IMG/VR virus record: IMGVR_UViG_3300042544_002266
Location: 1 to 43,029 of that record
Origin: a virus
DNA length: 43,029 nucleotides
Strand: one strand, 5' to 3'
Shown here piece by piece: positions 23,216-32,036 of the stretch (its first letter is position 1; every line of letters begins with the position of its first letter). The notes under the pieces were generated by a model. The model did not search any database. It was not told where the DNA came from and saw nothing but the letters and a program-made list of their open reading frames with translations. The position numbers were made by a program, and so were the translations under genes.

Positions 23216-23247
23216 TTTGGTATATTCCAGAATATTTCTTATATTTG
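23216..23247 (+). promoter_or_regulatory. Bacteroidota-type promoter abutting a start codon
   Basis: TTTG (23216-23219), 20 bases, then TATATTTG (23240-23247), a perfect TAnnTTTG -7 element, ends only 3 bases before the ATG at 23251. Transcription would therefore begin at or just inside the start codon. It lies directly after the capsid terminator. Confidence 0.7.
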
Positions 23248-23250
23248 CGT

Positions 23251-23568
23251 ATGGCGGAAAATATGGACTATAGCAAACTAAGATTAGACGTTCTTGAGAA
23301 GATGGTCTATTCGAGGGGTATTGAGTGTAAAATGAAAAAAGATGAGATGGTTAAGGTATTGAAACTCGATGATGAGGGTAAATACGAACCACCAATGAAT
23401 AACACGATATACGAGAAAGCAGAGGGTGGATTTAATGTAGGTGTGGATTTGAGAAATCAATCCGATTTAAATCAATTAGGAAAATTGGTTGAGAAAAAAG
23501 ATGCAAAATCACTTAACAGATATTCGGACAATAGGGTTTGGTATTGGTCGAAAGGTAAATTAATATGA
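23251..23568 (+). CDS. Small SAP/HeH-like protein
   Basis: This 105-residue protein has an N-terminal 'YSKLRLDVLEKMVYSRGIECKMKKDEMVKVLKLDD' type helix-extension-helix (residues about 6-42) resembling SAP/HeH DNA-binding motifs. The rest is unrecognised, with a V-G-V-D-L-R patch and a Trp-rich end (V-W-Y-W-S-K-G-K). It starts at 23251 just after a host-type promoter and overlaps the next gene (ATGA). In T4-like phages similar small proteins follow capsid and may bind DNA or the head; this is inference. Confidence 0.65.
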   Translation: MAENMDYSKLRLDVLEKMVYSRGIECKMKKDEMVKVLKLDDEGKYEPPMNNTIYEKAEGGFNVGVDLRNQSDLNQLGKLVEKKDAKSLNRYSDNRVWYWSKGKLI

Positions 23569-24749
23569 AAATATACGTACACAATTATTACTCAAAACAG
23601 TTATTTTTTAAATTGTGTCATAACACAACTGATAAGGAATTTAACATATCAGGAAGATTGGCAAACGTTAAATGTAATTACAATGGAATTACATACGAAT
23701 TAGTATTCAATCCGGATATTCATAATAATACCGACGGATTACACTTGATTGATTATTATTCAATTAGACAAGACTTTCAAAGTTATCCGGATTTTAAAGA
23801 TTGTGGAAGTTCAGATACTATGGTCGATGTTTCGGTTATGTCTAAACTATCCGATATTCTTGAGGATAAATTAAATTGGATAGTCCTTATTTTTAAAACG
23901 GAAAAAATATTCTCAAAATACGACGAGGAACCAAATCAACATATGGTTGAATTTGAGAGAAACATTGATAGGTTGTATAAACATAAAGTATTGACTGATA
24001 ATGTTTTATTAAACAAGGAGTACCTACATAAAAATCCAAATGTTTATTTTACATTTACCAATGTCATTTTTAATTGGAATGGACATAATGATTTAAGATG
24101 GTATTACGAGTTCAAATATATCTTCAATAGATTGGACCACGAATATAAATTAGGGTATTCAATAATGACCTCTAAGTCCCACAGGAAACTCATAGCCAAT
24201 GGGTTAAAAGACATTAAAGATGTTACTGTGTCTCAATCTGATAAACTAAGTAATGACTTTGTTGAGGGGGTAGAAATTAACAAATACAATGGTGAAACTG
24301 ATTTTGATAATGTTGATTACATAGTAAATCTACATAATGGTTTAGATATGTTTTTCAGAAGGTTATCCAAATCTAAAATGCACGTATTAGATGAGAGTCA
24401 CGGAGGAAAAAAATATGATGTTGTTTTTCATTATTTAACTGAAAAAACTCTTGGGTTTGTACTTGCGGAGATTCCGTTTATTTCAACACATTCATACCCA
24501 TTGGATTGTATTCACAAAATGATAGATATTGAGGAACATCCTTTTATGGATAGTTTCAGAAAACATAAGGGTGACCCGTTACTATTTGTTGAATTTGTAA
24601 AAGAATTTATGTGGGATTTTGACCACAACTATAACTTATGTAAAGAGTGGTCGATTAAGTGTCATAATAAGTTTATGGAAAAAATAAATAAAGAAAATTC
24701 ATTATTTGATTTAATACAAGAAATATGGAATGGACAGAATACTTTTTAG
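23565..24749 (+). CDS. Possible glycosyltransferase-like protein, 394 aa
   Basis: This 394-residue protein is not firmly recognised. Near residues 290-315 it has T-E-K-T-L-G-F-V-L-A-E-I-P-F-I-S-T, which resembles the (S/T)EKt...kPFi motif in exostosin-like and phage GT-type proteins. Its beginning (V-H-N-Y-Y-S-K-Q-L-F-F-K-L) and many His/Asp residues do not show a catalytic DxD. It overlaps the SAP-like gene by 4 bases and the deaminase gene by 25 bases, so all three are coupled. The weak call should be tested with profile searches. Confidence 0.55.
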   Translation: MKIYVHNYYSKQLFFKLCHNTTDKEFNISGRLANVKCNYNGITYELVFNPDIHNNTDGLHLIDYYSIRQDFQSYPDFKDCGSSDTMVDVSVMSKLSDILEDKLNWIVLIFKTEKIFSKYDEEPNQHMVEFERNIDRLYKHKVLTDNVLLNKEYLHKNPNVYFTFTNVIFNWNGHNDLRWYYEFKYIFNRLDHEYKLGYSIMTSKSHRKLIANGLKDIKDVTVSQSDKLSNDFVEGVEINKYNGETDFDNVDYIVNLHNGLDMFFRRLSKSKMHVLDESHGGKKYDVVFHYLTEKTLGFVLAEIPFISTHSYPLDCIHKMIDIEEHPFMDSFRKHKGDPLLFVEFVKEFMWDFDHNYNLCKEWSIKCHNKFMEKINKENSLFDLIQEIWNGQNTF

Positions 24750-25165
24750 GGATTGCGGAACAAGTAAAACTTAAATCTAAGGACCAATCTACACAGATAG
24801 GTGCAGTTATAGTCGGTGAGGACAATGAGGTACTCTCTACGGGTTATAATTCGTTTCCAAGGGGTTTGGACGATTCTAAACAAGAACGTCAGGAAAGACC
24901 TGAAAAGTACTTCTGGTTTGAACACGCGGAACGTAATGCAATTTATAATGCTGCAAGGGTTGGTATACCCCTAAAAGGGTCATCAATATATCTCACTTCG
25001 GGATTACCGTGTATGGACTGTGCTAGAGGTATAGTAAATAGCGGAATTAGGGTTGTTTACTGTAAACACATATGTACCACAAAAAATAAGGAGAAGTGGG
25101 GTGAATCTCAAAATAAATCCTACCAACTTCTCCTTGAATGTAATGTAGATGTAATTTTTTATTAA
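24725..25165 (+). CDS. dCMP deaminase-like enzyme
   Basis: This 146-residue protein has the zinc-binding motifs of deoxycytidylate deaminases: H67-A-E69-R-N-A-I and P95-C-M-D-C99, plus the G-Y-N-S-F-P-R-G loop (40-47) typical of dCMP deaminase/ComEB. The reaction turns dCMP into dUMP, feeding thymidylate synthesis. T4 encodes a similar enzyme. It overlaps the preceding gene by 25 bases, and its stop abuts the stop of the convergent gene. Together with the dUTPase at 35610-36245 it supplies dUMP by a second route. Confidence 0.92.
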   Translation: MEWTEYFLGIAEQVKLKSKDQSTQIGAVIVGEDNEVLSTGYNSFPRGLDDSKQERQERPEKYFWFEHAERNAIYNAARVGIPLKGSSIYLTSGLPCMDCARGIVNSGIRVVYCKHICTTKNKEKWGESQNKSYQLLLECNVDVIFY

Positions 25166-25930
25166 TTACCAAGTTCTACAAGCCCAATATCTCGCCTTCC
25201 AACGAGGACCCGGGTTGTCACAATTGTGTCTTGCTCTAAATGATTTTCTTCTTTCAGGGTTATTCTTTTTGATAACCATTCTCTTACCTTTTGCAGATTT
25301 ACCACCAAAACCAAAGTTTACTTTAACGACTTTACCTTTATCGTTCTTAACAAAAACTTTAAACTTTTTGATGTCCCCTTGCATAATTTTACCAAGTTGT
25401 ACTTTACGTCCTTGGTATTCCGCTTCGTTCAAAATATCGTCAGCAATTAAGTCAGTTTCCTCAACCGGTCCATATTCTAAACTCTCAAATAACTCAACAT
25501 CTTCTTTTGGTAGGTCGATGTCACCATTTAGATAAAGTTCGTAAGATTCCCAAATAAGTTGGTTATAACTTAATGAGTCTTTTTTGAATACACTACTTGT
25601 GATTGGTCTTTTAGATTGAATATGATATTTTAATCCGTCAGATAAATCAACACCTTCATTCATCAATGAGGGTACGAATATTTCGTTATTATCAGGTGAG
25701 AAATTAATTTTAATATCTTGACCTGTTTTATTTGTTTCATTCATAATAAAATCAAAGACTTGGTCTAAATTTTCTTTAGCCACAGAAACGTGGTCATCAG
25801 CCCAATCGTGACCATTTTCTAAAATTTGATTTATTTCATTTTCATCGATTTCAGATAGTAAATCACATTGTCTTTTCATCTGTTGTAGATTACCAAAAAA
25901 CATATAATTTCCTGATTTTTGTTCTTTCAT
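25166..25930 (-). CDS. Late protein with C-terminal basic Cys motif (DUF5872-like)
   Basis: This 254-residue protein has a poorly conserved acidic N-terminal part and a strongly conserved C-terminus (about 175-254). It has a strand motif G-R-K-V-Q-L-G-K-I, then K-K-F-K-V-F-V-K-N-D-K-G-K-V-V-K-V-N-F-G, and finally R-R-K-S-F-R-A-R-H-N-C-D-N-P-G-P followed by K-A-R-Y-W-A-C-R-T-W. This ending is shared by many phage proteins grouped as DUF5872; the function is unknown to me. The two Cys, His and basic residues suggest a metal site or nucleic-acid contact. It is the last gene of the minus-strand late block; no hairpin is seen at its end. Confidence 0.7.
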   Translation of the reverse strand: MKEQKSGNYMFFGNLQQMKRQCDLLSEIDENEINQILENGHDWADDHVSVAKENLDQVFDFIMNETNKTGQDIKINFSPDNNEIFVPSLMNEGVDLSDGLKYHIQSKRPITSSVFKKDSLSYNQLIWESYELYLNGDIDLPKEDVELFESLEYGPVEETDLIADDILNEAEYQGRKVQLGKIMQGDIKKFKVFVKNDKGKVVKVNFGFGGKSAKGKRMVIKKNNPERRKSFRARHNCDNPGPRWKARYWACRTW

Positions 25931-25937
25931 ATTTTAA

Positions 25938-27311
25938 TTATTTTTCAGATATTATTTCAAATTTTATTTCATCTCTATAAAAAATCTCTTCCGTGTGAGT
26001 TTTAGCTTTAACCTCAATCCAATATTCTCTTGGTATCATATAACTAGTGTCTAAAACAAATGAATTTTCGTTTGTTCTATCTAATTTAGTCCAATCAAAT
26101 ACATTAACTTGAGTGTGTCCTTCCTTAACATATATTCTATAATACACATCATCAAATAACACAGATTTAGGTTGGTTGATTGACCTTAAGGTCACTACTA
26201 CCTTTCTATTTTCACCTCTCTTAATTTTTTCATTTAATTTTACGCCGAAGAATTGAATTACGTATCTTTCCAATTCAGTTTGGTTTGCACCAATGGTGAA
26301 TAATGACGTATGTGGTTTTGGTATGAACTTTTGTGTAACATCACTAAATGAAACACCATCTAATTCAATACCCTTCCATTTGTCATAGAAGAACCTTTTA
26401 CCGTCACATAAAACCCCGCTAATACCGAAAGTCACTTTATAAACTCCCTTTCTGATTTTGGTTGTTGTTAAGTTTGATAACCCTGAAATTACGTTATTAT
26501 TACTGTCTAAAATATCTACAGTTGGTAATACATCTAAATCGTAAAAATTAGTTCCTTTGGTGATGTATAAATAAAGGTTTCTATCCACATCAGCAATGAA
26601 GTTTTCTCGATTATCTTCAATTGTATCATCGAACACAGTCTCAACAAACGGTTCAAAGAAAGTTTGAGTGTACATTGTGTAGAACGCAACTGATTGGTCC
26701 ACATCGTTTGTAACCGTCATAAAATCAGGTGAAAACGCCAAAACTAAACCGTAGTTTATTGACGTACCTGTTACTATTCCATTAACATATGACGTGATAT
26801 CTGCTTTTAAATTTTCATTACCATTGTCAAAATGTACGGTTGCAATTATTTCAGATGGAGTAGTTGAATACACACCTTCTTGAGTCCAAGTATCTAAAGT
26901 AGTTCTATTAAACCAGTTAGAAGGTCTTTGGTCAAATGTTTCGTTACCTGAGGTGTAATCGTAAGCCTGTTCATAATCAAAACCAACCCCCTCATCCCAA
27001 AACTCGTTTACCGGTGAAACGATTAAGTCAAATGATGTGGTTCTTTCTCGACCTTTACCATTTTTTTGACCTAATAAACTTTCATCACCAAAAATCGTAT
27101 TTGTTAAATGTAAATAATGTTTTGTGTTGGGTGTAATCACCAAATCACCGTTATCGATTTTAGTTTTTAAATCTGTTAAATCGACTCTAAAGATATATTT
27201 TGAAAATCCCGAACCGTAAAAAATCTCGGTATTTGGGTTTTTGGCAGTATTAATCTGCGAATCCTTGATAATCGTATTGTTTTTATTAAAATATGAACGG
27301 AAATATGACAT
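25938..27311 (-). CDS. Virion structural protein, 457 aa (family unknown)
   Basis: I do not recognise this 457-residue protein. Its composition is beta-rich with many Asn, Thr, Phe and Tyr, as in tail, baseplate or fibre-associated proteins. Motifs such as E-I-F-Y-G-S-G-F-S-K-Y-I-F-R-V-D-L near the start and a W-I-E-V-K-A-K-T-H-T-E-E-I-F-Y-R-D-E near the end suggest layered beta domains, with a middle region of Ig-like strands (about 245-330). It follows the gp5-like gene and has a TATTTATT element upstream, so it is probably a late baseplate or tail-accessory protein. Confidence 0.65.
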   Translation of the reverse strand: MSYFRSYFNKNNTIIKDSQINTAKNPNTEIFYGSGFSKYIFRVDLTDLKTKIDNGDLVITPNTKHYLHLTNTIFGDESLLGQKNGKGRERTTSFDLIVSPVNEFWDEGVGFDYEQAYDYTSGNETFDQRPSNWFNRTTLDTWTQEGVYSTTPSEIIATVHFDNGNENLKADITSYVNGIVTGTSINYGLVLAFSPDFMTVTNDVDQSVAFYTMYTQTFFEPFVETVFDDTIEDNRENFIADVDRNLYLYITKGTNFYDLDVLPTVDILDSNNNVISGLSNLTTTKIRKGVYKVTFGISGVLCDGKRFFYDKWKGIELDGVSFSDVTQKFIPKPHTSLFTIGANQTELERYVIQFFGVKLNEKIKRGENRKVVVTLRSINQPKSVLFDDVYYRIYVKEGHTQVNVFDWTKLDRTNENSFVLDTSYMIPREYWIEVKAKTHTEEIFYRDEIKFEIISEK

Positions 27312-27322
27312 CTTTTTTATTT

Positions 27323-27330
27323 AATAAATA
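27323..27330 (-). promoter_or_regulatory. TATTTATT variant of the late motif
   Basis: On the minus strand GATATTTATT ends 11 bases before the ATG at 27311, with an A-rich leader. One mismatch to TATTTATA. Confidence 0.4.
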
Positions 27331-27334
27331 TCAA

Positions 27335-28852
27335 TTAGTTTATTCTAATCGAGTTATTTATTAAATCATTATCCATTGAGTCTATAAGATTTTTTAAAAT
27401 GGACATATCTTCGGTGGTCATATGACCTGGAGCTGCCCAACCGTGTACGTGACCAACTAAAAATCTATACATTGTTTTAATAACCTGAATCAAAACCTCA
27501 CCCCTAACAGTTGAGTAGGTACAAGGTTCCATCTCAATTAGATAATCTTCTTGAGTGTATTCATAATTGTCAATTTTACTAAAATCGATACTTTTTTTAG
27601 GACCTTTATTAGTACTTGTTGAAACAAAATAAACTTTATCCGCTACTAAATTGGCAAAAGTTTGTTCTCCTTTATTGTTCTGAGCCTTTAATACTTTTAT
27701 TGTTTTTTCACTATTTTTGGTTGGCGGTGTGGCAAATTGTTTTGAAAAAATTAATCCACTACCTAAACCAACTCCACCTACTCCTTTAACTTGGATACCA
27801 TTAATAAATTTTGTTCTATTCGATATTTCTGTGGGATTCGTTGTAACTCTGGTTTTTAATTCTTCCGCAGGTCTAAAATAAAATGGGTGAATATCATCTT
27901 TAGGATATGATGTATTAAATTTTGACAAACCTTCTTCGGATAATGTATACAACAACTCTCGCATTTCAATATACGCATCTTGAACAGATGTGACAGAAAC
28001 GGTTATGGTTGAACCTGTGATAGTCCCATCGTTATAAATTTTAACTTTTTTTGTGTCTGTTACATCAACATATGACGATTCATTAAAATAATTAGAATCA
28101 AAAACAGGACCGTATGTGTCCAATATTTTATAAACATTAATTTTTATTTCTGTAGGTGTTGTTAAATTATCTAAAGAATATTCAATTAAATGATTAATTT
28201 TTGCTACAGGTATTTTTGTTATCTTTATTTTCTCATCCTTAACTTCCATTGTTCTTGGAAATTTCTTAAGTCCGAGTCTTGACATCTTCTCAGATAACAA
28301 TGGTACTTCAGATAATCGTTGTCTGAATTTTGGATTGGGTACGTCTTTATTAATAAGTTTACCACCTCTTAACATCATACCATTTTTTGTGAAAACTATA
28401 TCAGAACCATAATTCCCGTTTAAAGCGGTATCATTTAAATCGGCCATCGTGCCGTATGATTTTCTGTCAATATAGTTTCCTCCCTTATCTTTTAAATCAG
28501 GTAAACCTTCAACAATTACACCCCCATAAGTAGTGTCTTGGTGTTGAGCAGTAAATGATTGACTTTCAAAATCGTGAGGTGAGGTATATGGTCCCGATAC
28601 GTATTCTACGTTTTGAAAATCTTTATCGGTATCGTATTGGATAATTTTTACGGATTGTCCATATTGTGGTATTATATTAATATGTCCGGGTAAAAACGGA
28701 ATCGCAATAAAAGGGTCTTTACTATCCCATTCAGTATATTTCATACCAGCAGCCGCCTCGCTTTGAAATTGACCATAAGGTCGATACCTTATTCTCCCAA
28801 TACCCTTTGGGTCAATATTCGAAACACAAACACCAACATCAATTATTCTCAT
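27335..28852 (-). CDS. Baseplate/tail-spike protein with gp5-like OB-fold N-terminus
   Basis: The N-terminal about 95 residues of this 505-residue protein look like the OB-fold of T4 gp5 and VgrG-type hub proteins: G-V-C-V-S-N-I-D-P-K-G-I-G-R-I-R-Y-R, then F-I-A-I-P-F-L-P and P-Q-Y-G-Q-S-V-K-I-I-Q-Y-D. Gp5 sits at the tip of the tail tube. No lysozyme domain is seen here; the middle is unrecognised and the C-terminus has a helix with 'IQVIKTMYRFLVGHVHGWAAPGHMTTEDM' and a terminal helix. It overlaps the preceding small gene by one base. Baseplate assignment is fairly good; exact T4 equivalence is not. Confidence 0.7.
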   Translation of the reverse strand: MRIIDVGVCVSNIDPKGIGRIRYRPYGQFQSEAAAGMKYTEWDSKDPFIAIPFLPGHINIIPQYGQSVKIIQYDTDKDFQNVEYVSGPYTSPHDFESQSFTAQHQDTTYGGVIVEGLPDLKDKGGNYIDRKSYGTMADLNDTALNGNYGSDIVFTKNGMMLRGGKLINKDVPNPKFRQRLSEVPLLSEKMSRLGLKKFPRTMEVKDEKIKITKIPVAKINHLIEYSLDNLTTPTEIKINVYKILDTYGPVFDSNYFNESSYVDVTDTKKVKIYNDGTITGSTITVSVTSVQDAYIEMRELLYTLSEEGLSKFNTSYPKDDIHPFYFRPAEELKTRVTTNPTEISNRTKFINGIQVKGVGGVGLGSGLIFSKQFATPPTKNSEKTIKVLKAQNNKGEQTFANLVADKVYFVSTSTNKGPKKSIDFSKIDNYEYTQEDYLIEMEPCTYSTVRGEVLIQVIKTMYRFLVGHVHGWAAPGHMTTEDMSILKNLIDSMDNDLINNSIRIN

Positions 28853-29049
28853 TATATTACTCTATTACCAATTTCATTATTTATAGCTTCATAATATTCT
28901 TGAACAACATCTAAATGTCTCGTCAATTCTATTATTAGGTTTTTAGTTTTTTCGTGTTCGTCTAATAATATATCTCTTGCCTCGAATAAATCTTTATTCG
29001 ATTTATCCTTAACGTTTTCAAATACCTCAATTATTTTATTCTTGTCCAT
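28852..29049 (-). CDS. Small helical protein, 65 aa
   Basis: I prefer the ATG at 29049, one base after the stop of the preceding gene, over an upstream in-frame TTG/ATG reading. The protein is 65 residues, Glu/Lys-rich and helical, beginning M-D-K-N-K-I-I-E-V-F-E-N-V-K and with a likely coiled coil over residues 20-60. The family is not recognised. Its stop overlaps the gp5-like start (TAATG), so the pair is translationally coupled; a baseplate chaperone or accessory role would suit this position. Confidence 0.6.
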   Translation of the reverse strand: MDKNKIIEVFENVKDKSNKDLFEARDILLDEHEKTKNLIIELTRHLDVVQEYYEAINNEIGNRVI

Positions 29050-29050
29050 A

Positions 29051-30943
29051 TTAAAATAATTTACCTGCTCCAACTACCATTGGTGTAATGAATGCTTGTC
29101 CAACACCCGCCGGTATTACCGAAGGTTTTAGACCAATTTTTACAAACGAATCTTCATCCATTGTTTTACTGTACCCATCGATAGTCGCTTTTATGGCTTT
29201 ATTCCAAGTATTTTCCCTATCATATAACGGACCTGTCGGTATACCACTTCTCGTCATATTTTCAATTGTGGCCATATAAGCTTTGTCAGCACTAAAACCT
29301 GGAAGTTTATCTGCTAACATAAGTAATATACCAGGTATTGGTATTTTTAATCTTTGATTTATTGCACCGTTAATTGTTGATAAAATTGCGTTGAATATTG
29401 CCTCACAACTATCTAATTTGGTTGTTAATAATTTTAGAAGAAGGGTTATCAACGATAGTAAGATGGCTTTCCATCTTTTTAATTTCTTTAATATAATAGT
29501 TTTAGCAACTTTCTTAACAAAGTCTAATAAATCCTTTTTAATAAATTTCCAAAACGCTTGTATAAATTTCCAAAAGATTCTTTTTATGACATCAAAAAAT
29601 AGTTTTGCCATTCTTCTAAGTAATTCGGCCGCGGTTGTTACTGCACCTTTAAATAACTTGAATAGTATTACTATCGGTAAAAATAACTTTGGTGATAGGA
29701 TTGATTGTACGAGAGCTTTAGGTAAATTTAATATAAATAAACCTGTGATACTCGCCTGTAAATTATCTAACCCAACCGACCCACCAGATTGTTCATAACT
29801 TTCACTCGCAACCTTATTAAGTGTACTATTAATTATAGAATCTAAATTTTTACCAGGTTTTTTAGTGAAATGTACAAAATCCTCTAAGTGGTTTTTATTG
29901 ACCGGTGTTTCAAAATTATTACAATCGGCATACCTTAAAACTCTTCTTAATCTTGCGTTTTCATCATCAATATCAATTCCTTCCACATCGTCAAAATCAA
30001 AATAAGTTTCAGTATCATCCTCTTCATTATTAGTCGCGTCTACCGCGTTTTCATTTAAAGGACTTGAGTTTTTTTGTGGTTTACCGCAAATAGCAAATAA
30101 TTTCTGACAAATACGATTTAAATTATTCATACCAACCGTAAATGATTGGGGTGCGTCATCCATACCTTGTACTGTCATCATCATAGCCTGTTTCACCACA
30201 TTACCAATATCAGGATACTCAATTGCGGAATAATAATCTGTTAAAAAATTTTCAACAGTAGTTGTTCCCGAAATACCTTGTAAACCTGAAATATTATAAA
30301 ACTGTGATGAGTCGTTCCACTGCATACTAAAAATAGTTTTATAATCTTTGTTGTTAAAGAAATAAGCAGAAGACGAATCAAAAGTATTATATAATTCTTT
30401 GTTCATTTTTATGAAACCGGTGTTGTCACTTGTTTCATACATAATTTGTCCTGTATTACTATCAGGAGCAACTTTAAGCATACTTAAAAAATCAATCTCT
30501 TTTGGGGATATGTCAACATTGTTTGACGGCATAAGACTATTACTACCACATATACCTCCACCACTAAAAAATGACTTCTTTACGGAATCCATAACAATTT
30601 GTTTAGATTCTCTAAGAGTTATATTTGAAGATTCTTTTGCGTAATATTTTAACTTATTTTTTACAACCGGTTTTTGGTTTGAGTTAACACTATTGGTTTC
30701 ATTCGAACCTAAGAACCCCTCAAAAGTTTTAATCAGTTCACCAAAAATATCCTTTTTCTGAGTTTGTTTGGCTTTCCTTTTATCTTTAAAATCATCGATT
30801 TTTCTTTTAATAGAACCATCAATATCAGGCATTTGGTCTTTTACCAAATCAAATACGTCATCGACGTATGTTGGTTTCTCATCAGCCAATTTCTTAATTG
30901 CGTCAAGTTTTGCCCTAATAAGTGCTCTTTGTGGATTTGCCAT
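29051..30943 (-). CDS. Large tail/baseplate protein with hydrophobic-basic helical region
   Basis: This 630-residue protein is not recognised. The first about 380 residues look soluble, with a Gly-rich S-F-F-S-G-G-G-I-C-G patch and an acidic segment near 295-325. Residues about 405-535 are a run of hydrophobic and Lys/Trp-rich helices (L-F-K-G-A-V-T-T-A, W-K-F-I-Q-A-F-W-K-F, I-L-L-S-L-I-T-L-L-L-K-L-L). The end is again soluble. This mix is expected for a protein that enters or crosses a membrane during infection, for example a tail or tape-associated or ejected protein. It sits between sigma and gp5-like genes and overlaps both neighbours by 1-3 bases or less. Confidence 0.6.
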   Translation of the reverse strand: MANPQRALIRAKLDAIKKLADEKPTYVDDVFDLVKDQMPDIDGSIKRKIDDFKDKRKAKQTQKKDIFGELIKTFEGFLGSNETNSVNSNQKPVVKNKLKYYAKESSNITLRESKQIVMDSVKKSFFSGGGICGSNSLMPSNNVDISPKEIDFLSMLKVAPDSNTGQIMYETSDNTGFIKMNKELYNTFDSSSAYFFNNKDYKTIFSMQWNDSSQFYNISGLQGISGTTTVENFLTDYYSAIEYPDIGNVVKQAMMMTVQGMDDAPQSFTVGMNNLNRICQKLFAICGKPQKNSSPLNENAVDATNNEEDDTETYFDFDDVEGIDIDDENARLRRVLRYADCNNFETPVNKNHLEDFVHFTKKPGKNLDSIINSTLNKVASESYEQSGGSVGLDNLQASITGLFILNLPKALVQSILSPKLFLPIVILFKLFKGAVTTAAELLRRMAKLFFDVIKRIFWKFIQAFWKFIKKDLLDFVKKVAKTIILKKLKRWKAILLSLITLLLKLLTTKLDSCEAIFNAILSTINGAINQRLKIPIPGILLMLADKLPGFSADKAYMATIENMTRSGIPTGPLYDRENTWNKAIKATIDGYSKTMDEDSFVKIGLKPSVIPAGVGQAFITPMVVGAGKLF

Positions 30944-31317
30944 TAGTTATCGTAATTCGCGTTTTTAATGTTATTATCATCCTCACTCATTAGTTTCTCT
31001 AAGAGTTCTCTATCTTCTTCAGATAGACTCATTTTTGAGAATCCTTCTTTTCCGCCACCACCTGATTGTTTTAATAACACACCTTGTAGTTTTACTAATG
31101 ATATTTTCTTCTCTGTACAATCGTTTAGAATTTTTTGTTGTTCCTTAATTACAGGACCGATTGTACTCATATCTTCAGCGTCTTTCATAAAAGATAACAT
31201 CTTCTTCATAATTAAAGACGCAGTACTTCTGTTTTCAACAATATCGTTGTAAATCTCCTGCATTAGTGCCAATGCTGAGTCGGTGTCTAAGGATATGTTT
31301 TTTCTTCTATCTTTCAT
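30943..31317 (-). CDS. Hypothetical late protein, 124 aa
   Basis: I use the ATG at 31317 because the late-type motif TATTTATG then ends 3 bases before it, as at other genes; an ATG two codons upstream overlaps the motif. The 124-residue protein is helical and charged, with M-Q-E-I-Y-N-D-I-V-E-N-R near residue 18 and a Gly-rich G-G-G-G-K linker before an acidic C-terminal helix. The family is not recognised. It overlaps the 630-residue gene by one base (TAATG) and is probably a tail-assembly factor. Confidence 0.6.
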   Translation of the reverse strand: MKDRRKNISLDTDSALALMQEIYNDIVENRSTASLIMKKMLSFMKDAEDMSTIGPVIKEQQKILNDCTEKKISLVKLQGVLLKQSGGGGKEGFSKMSLSEEDRELLEKLMSEDDNNIKNANYDN

Positions 31318-31320
31318 ATA

Positions 31321-31328
31321 CATAAATA
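31321..31328 (-). promoter_or_regulatory. TATTTATG variant of the late motif
   Basis: On the minus strand TATTTATG ends 3 bases before the ATG at 31317. One mismatch to TATTTATA; its last bases also form an alternative ATG. Confidence 0.45.
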
Positions 31329-31334
31329 GATATT

Positions 31335-32036
31335 TTATGAATTTAGAAAACCAAAAATAACACCGTCGTACATTTTTCTGTATTTTTTGAGAGCTACCCT
31401 TATTTCTTTGGTATTAAGGGATGTCATTTCTCGTAGTGAAAGTAATATTAAATTTTTATTGAATTTGTTACCTTCTCCCACCTGAAAAATCTTTTCGAAA
31501 CTACTAAAAATCTCAAGTAACGCGTAACCAAGTTTCTGTTCGTTCTCGTTTAAATCCTCAGACTCAATGAATTCCTCAAGTTGGATTGTCATTTTAATTA
31601 TGACATCCTTATAGTCTAAAGTTGTTTCATCTAACGTATATGAGAACTCAGGATTGTCCTCCATATCTGATGATATGTCATCATAAGATACTGTTCTATT
31701 ATTATCCTTAGTATCTTTTTGGATTGCACCCATAAGGTAATTCTTACAGATAGTTCCAAAATATGAATAAGCCTTATGGTTTTTCGTATGGTCAAACTTA
31801 CTAATCTTAGTCATTAGAAACGACATCGTATCGGTATGTAAGTCTGAAAACTCGTAATCTTTTCTATATAATTTATAACGTCGAATAATTGATTCAACCA
31901 TTATAATCAGGGGTTCTCGTAAATATTCGTTGAATATCTTGTTTCTTTCCGCTTCGTCAGTACTTTCAAGGTACATAACTACCGCCTTCTCTTGGTCCTC
32001 CCCAAAATATATTTTTTGGGTTCTTTTTCTTGGCAT
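31335..32036 (-). CDS. Late-transcription sigma factor (gp55-like)
   Basis: This 233-residue protein matches the sigma-70 region 2 of T4 gp55. The core motif is K-F-D-H-T-K-N-H-K-A-Y-S-Y-F-G-T-I-C-K-N-Y (about 80-100), followed by A-I-Q-K-D-T-K and an S-Y-D-D segment; T4 gp55 has the equivalent 'nFDetKykn.hAYitqacfNAF'. Gp55 gives RNA polymerase specificity for late promoters (TATAAATA in T4) and needs the sliding clamp and gp33. The C-terminal part ends in a helix that could be a weak region 4. Its start overlaps the GT2 gene stop by one base (TAATG). Its target here may be TATTTATA. Confidence 0.85.
   Translation of the reverse strand: MPRKRTQKIYFGEDQEKAVVMYLESTDEAERNKIFNEYLREPLIIMVESIIRRYKLYRKDYEFSDLHTDTMSFLMTKISKFDHTKNHKAYSYFGTICKNYLMGAIQKDTKDNNRTVSYDDISSDMEDNPEFSYTLDETTLDYKDVIIKMTIQLEEFIESEDLNENEQKLGYALLEIFSSFEKIFQVGEGNKFNKNLILLSLREMTSLNTKEIRVALKKYRKMYDGVIFGFLNS

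Noticed and set aside
25150-25185. Terminator expected between the convergent deaminase and DUF5872-like genes
   Set aside because: The stop codons abut and no stem with a T-tract is visible on either strand.
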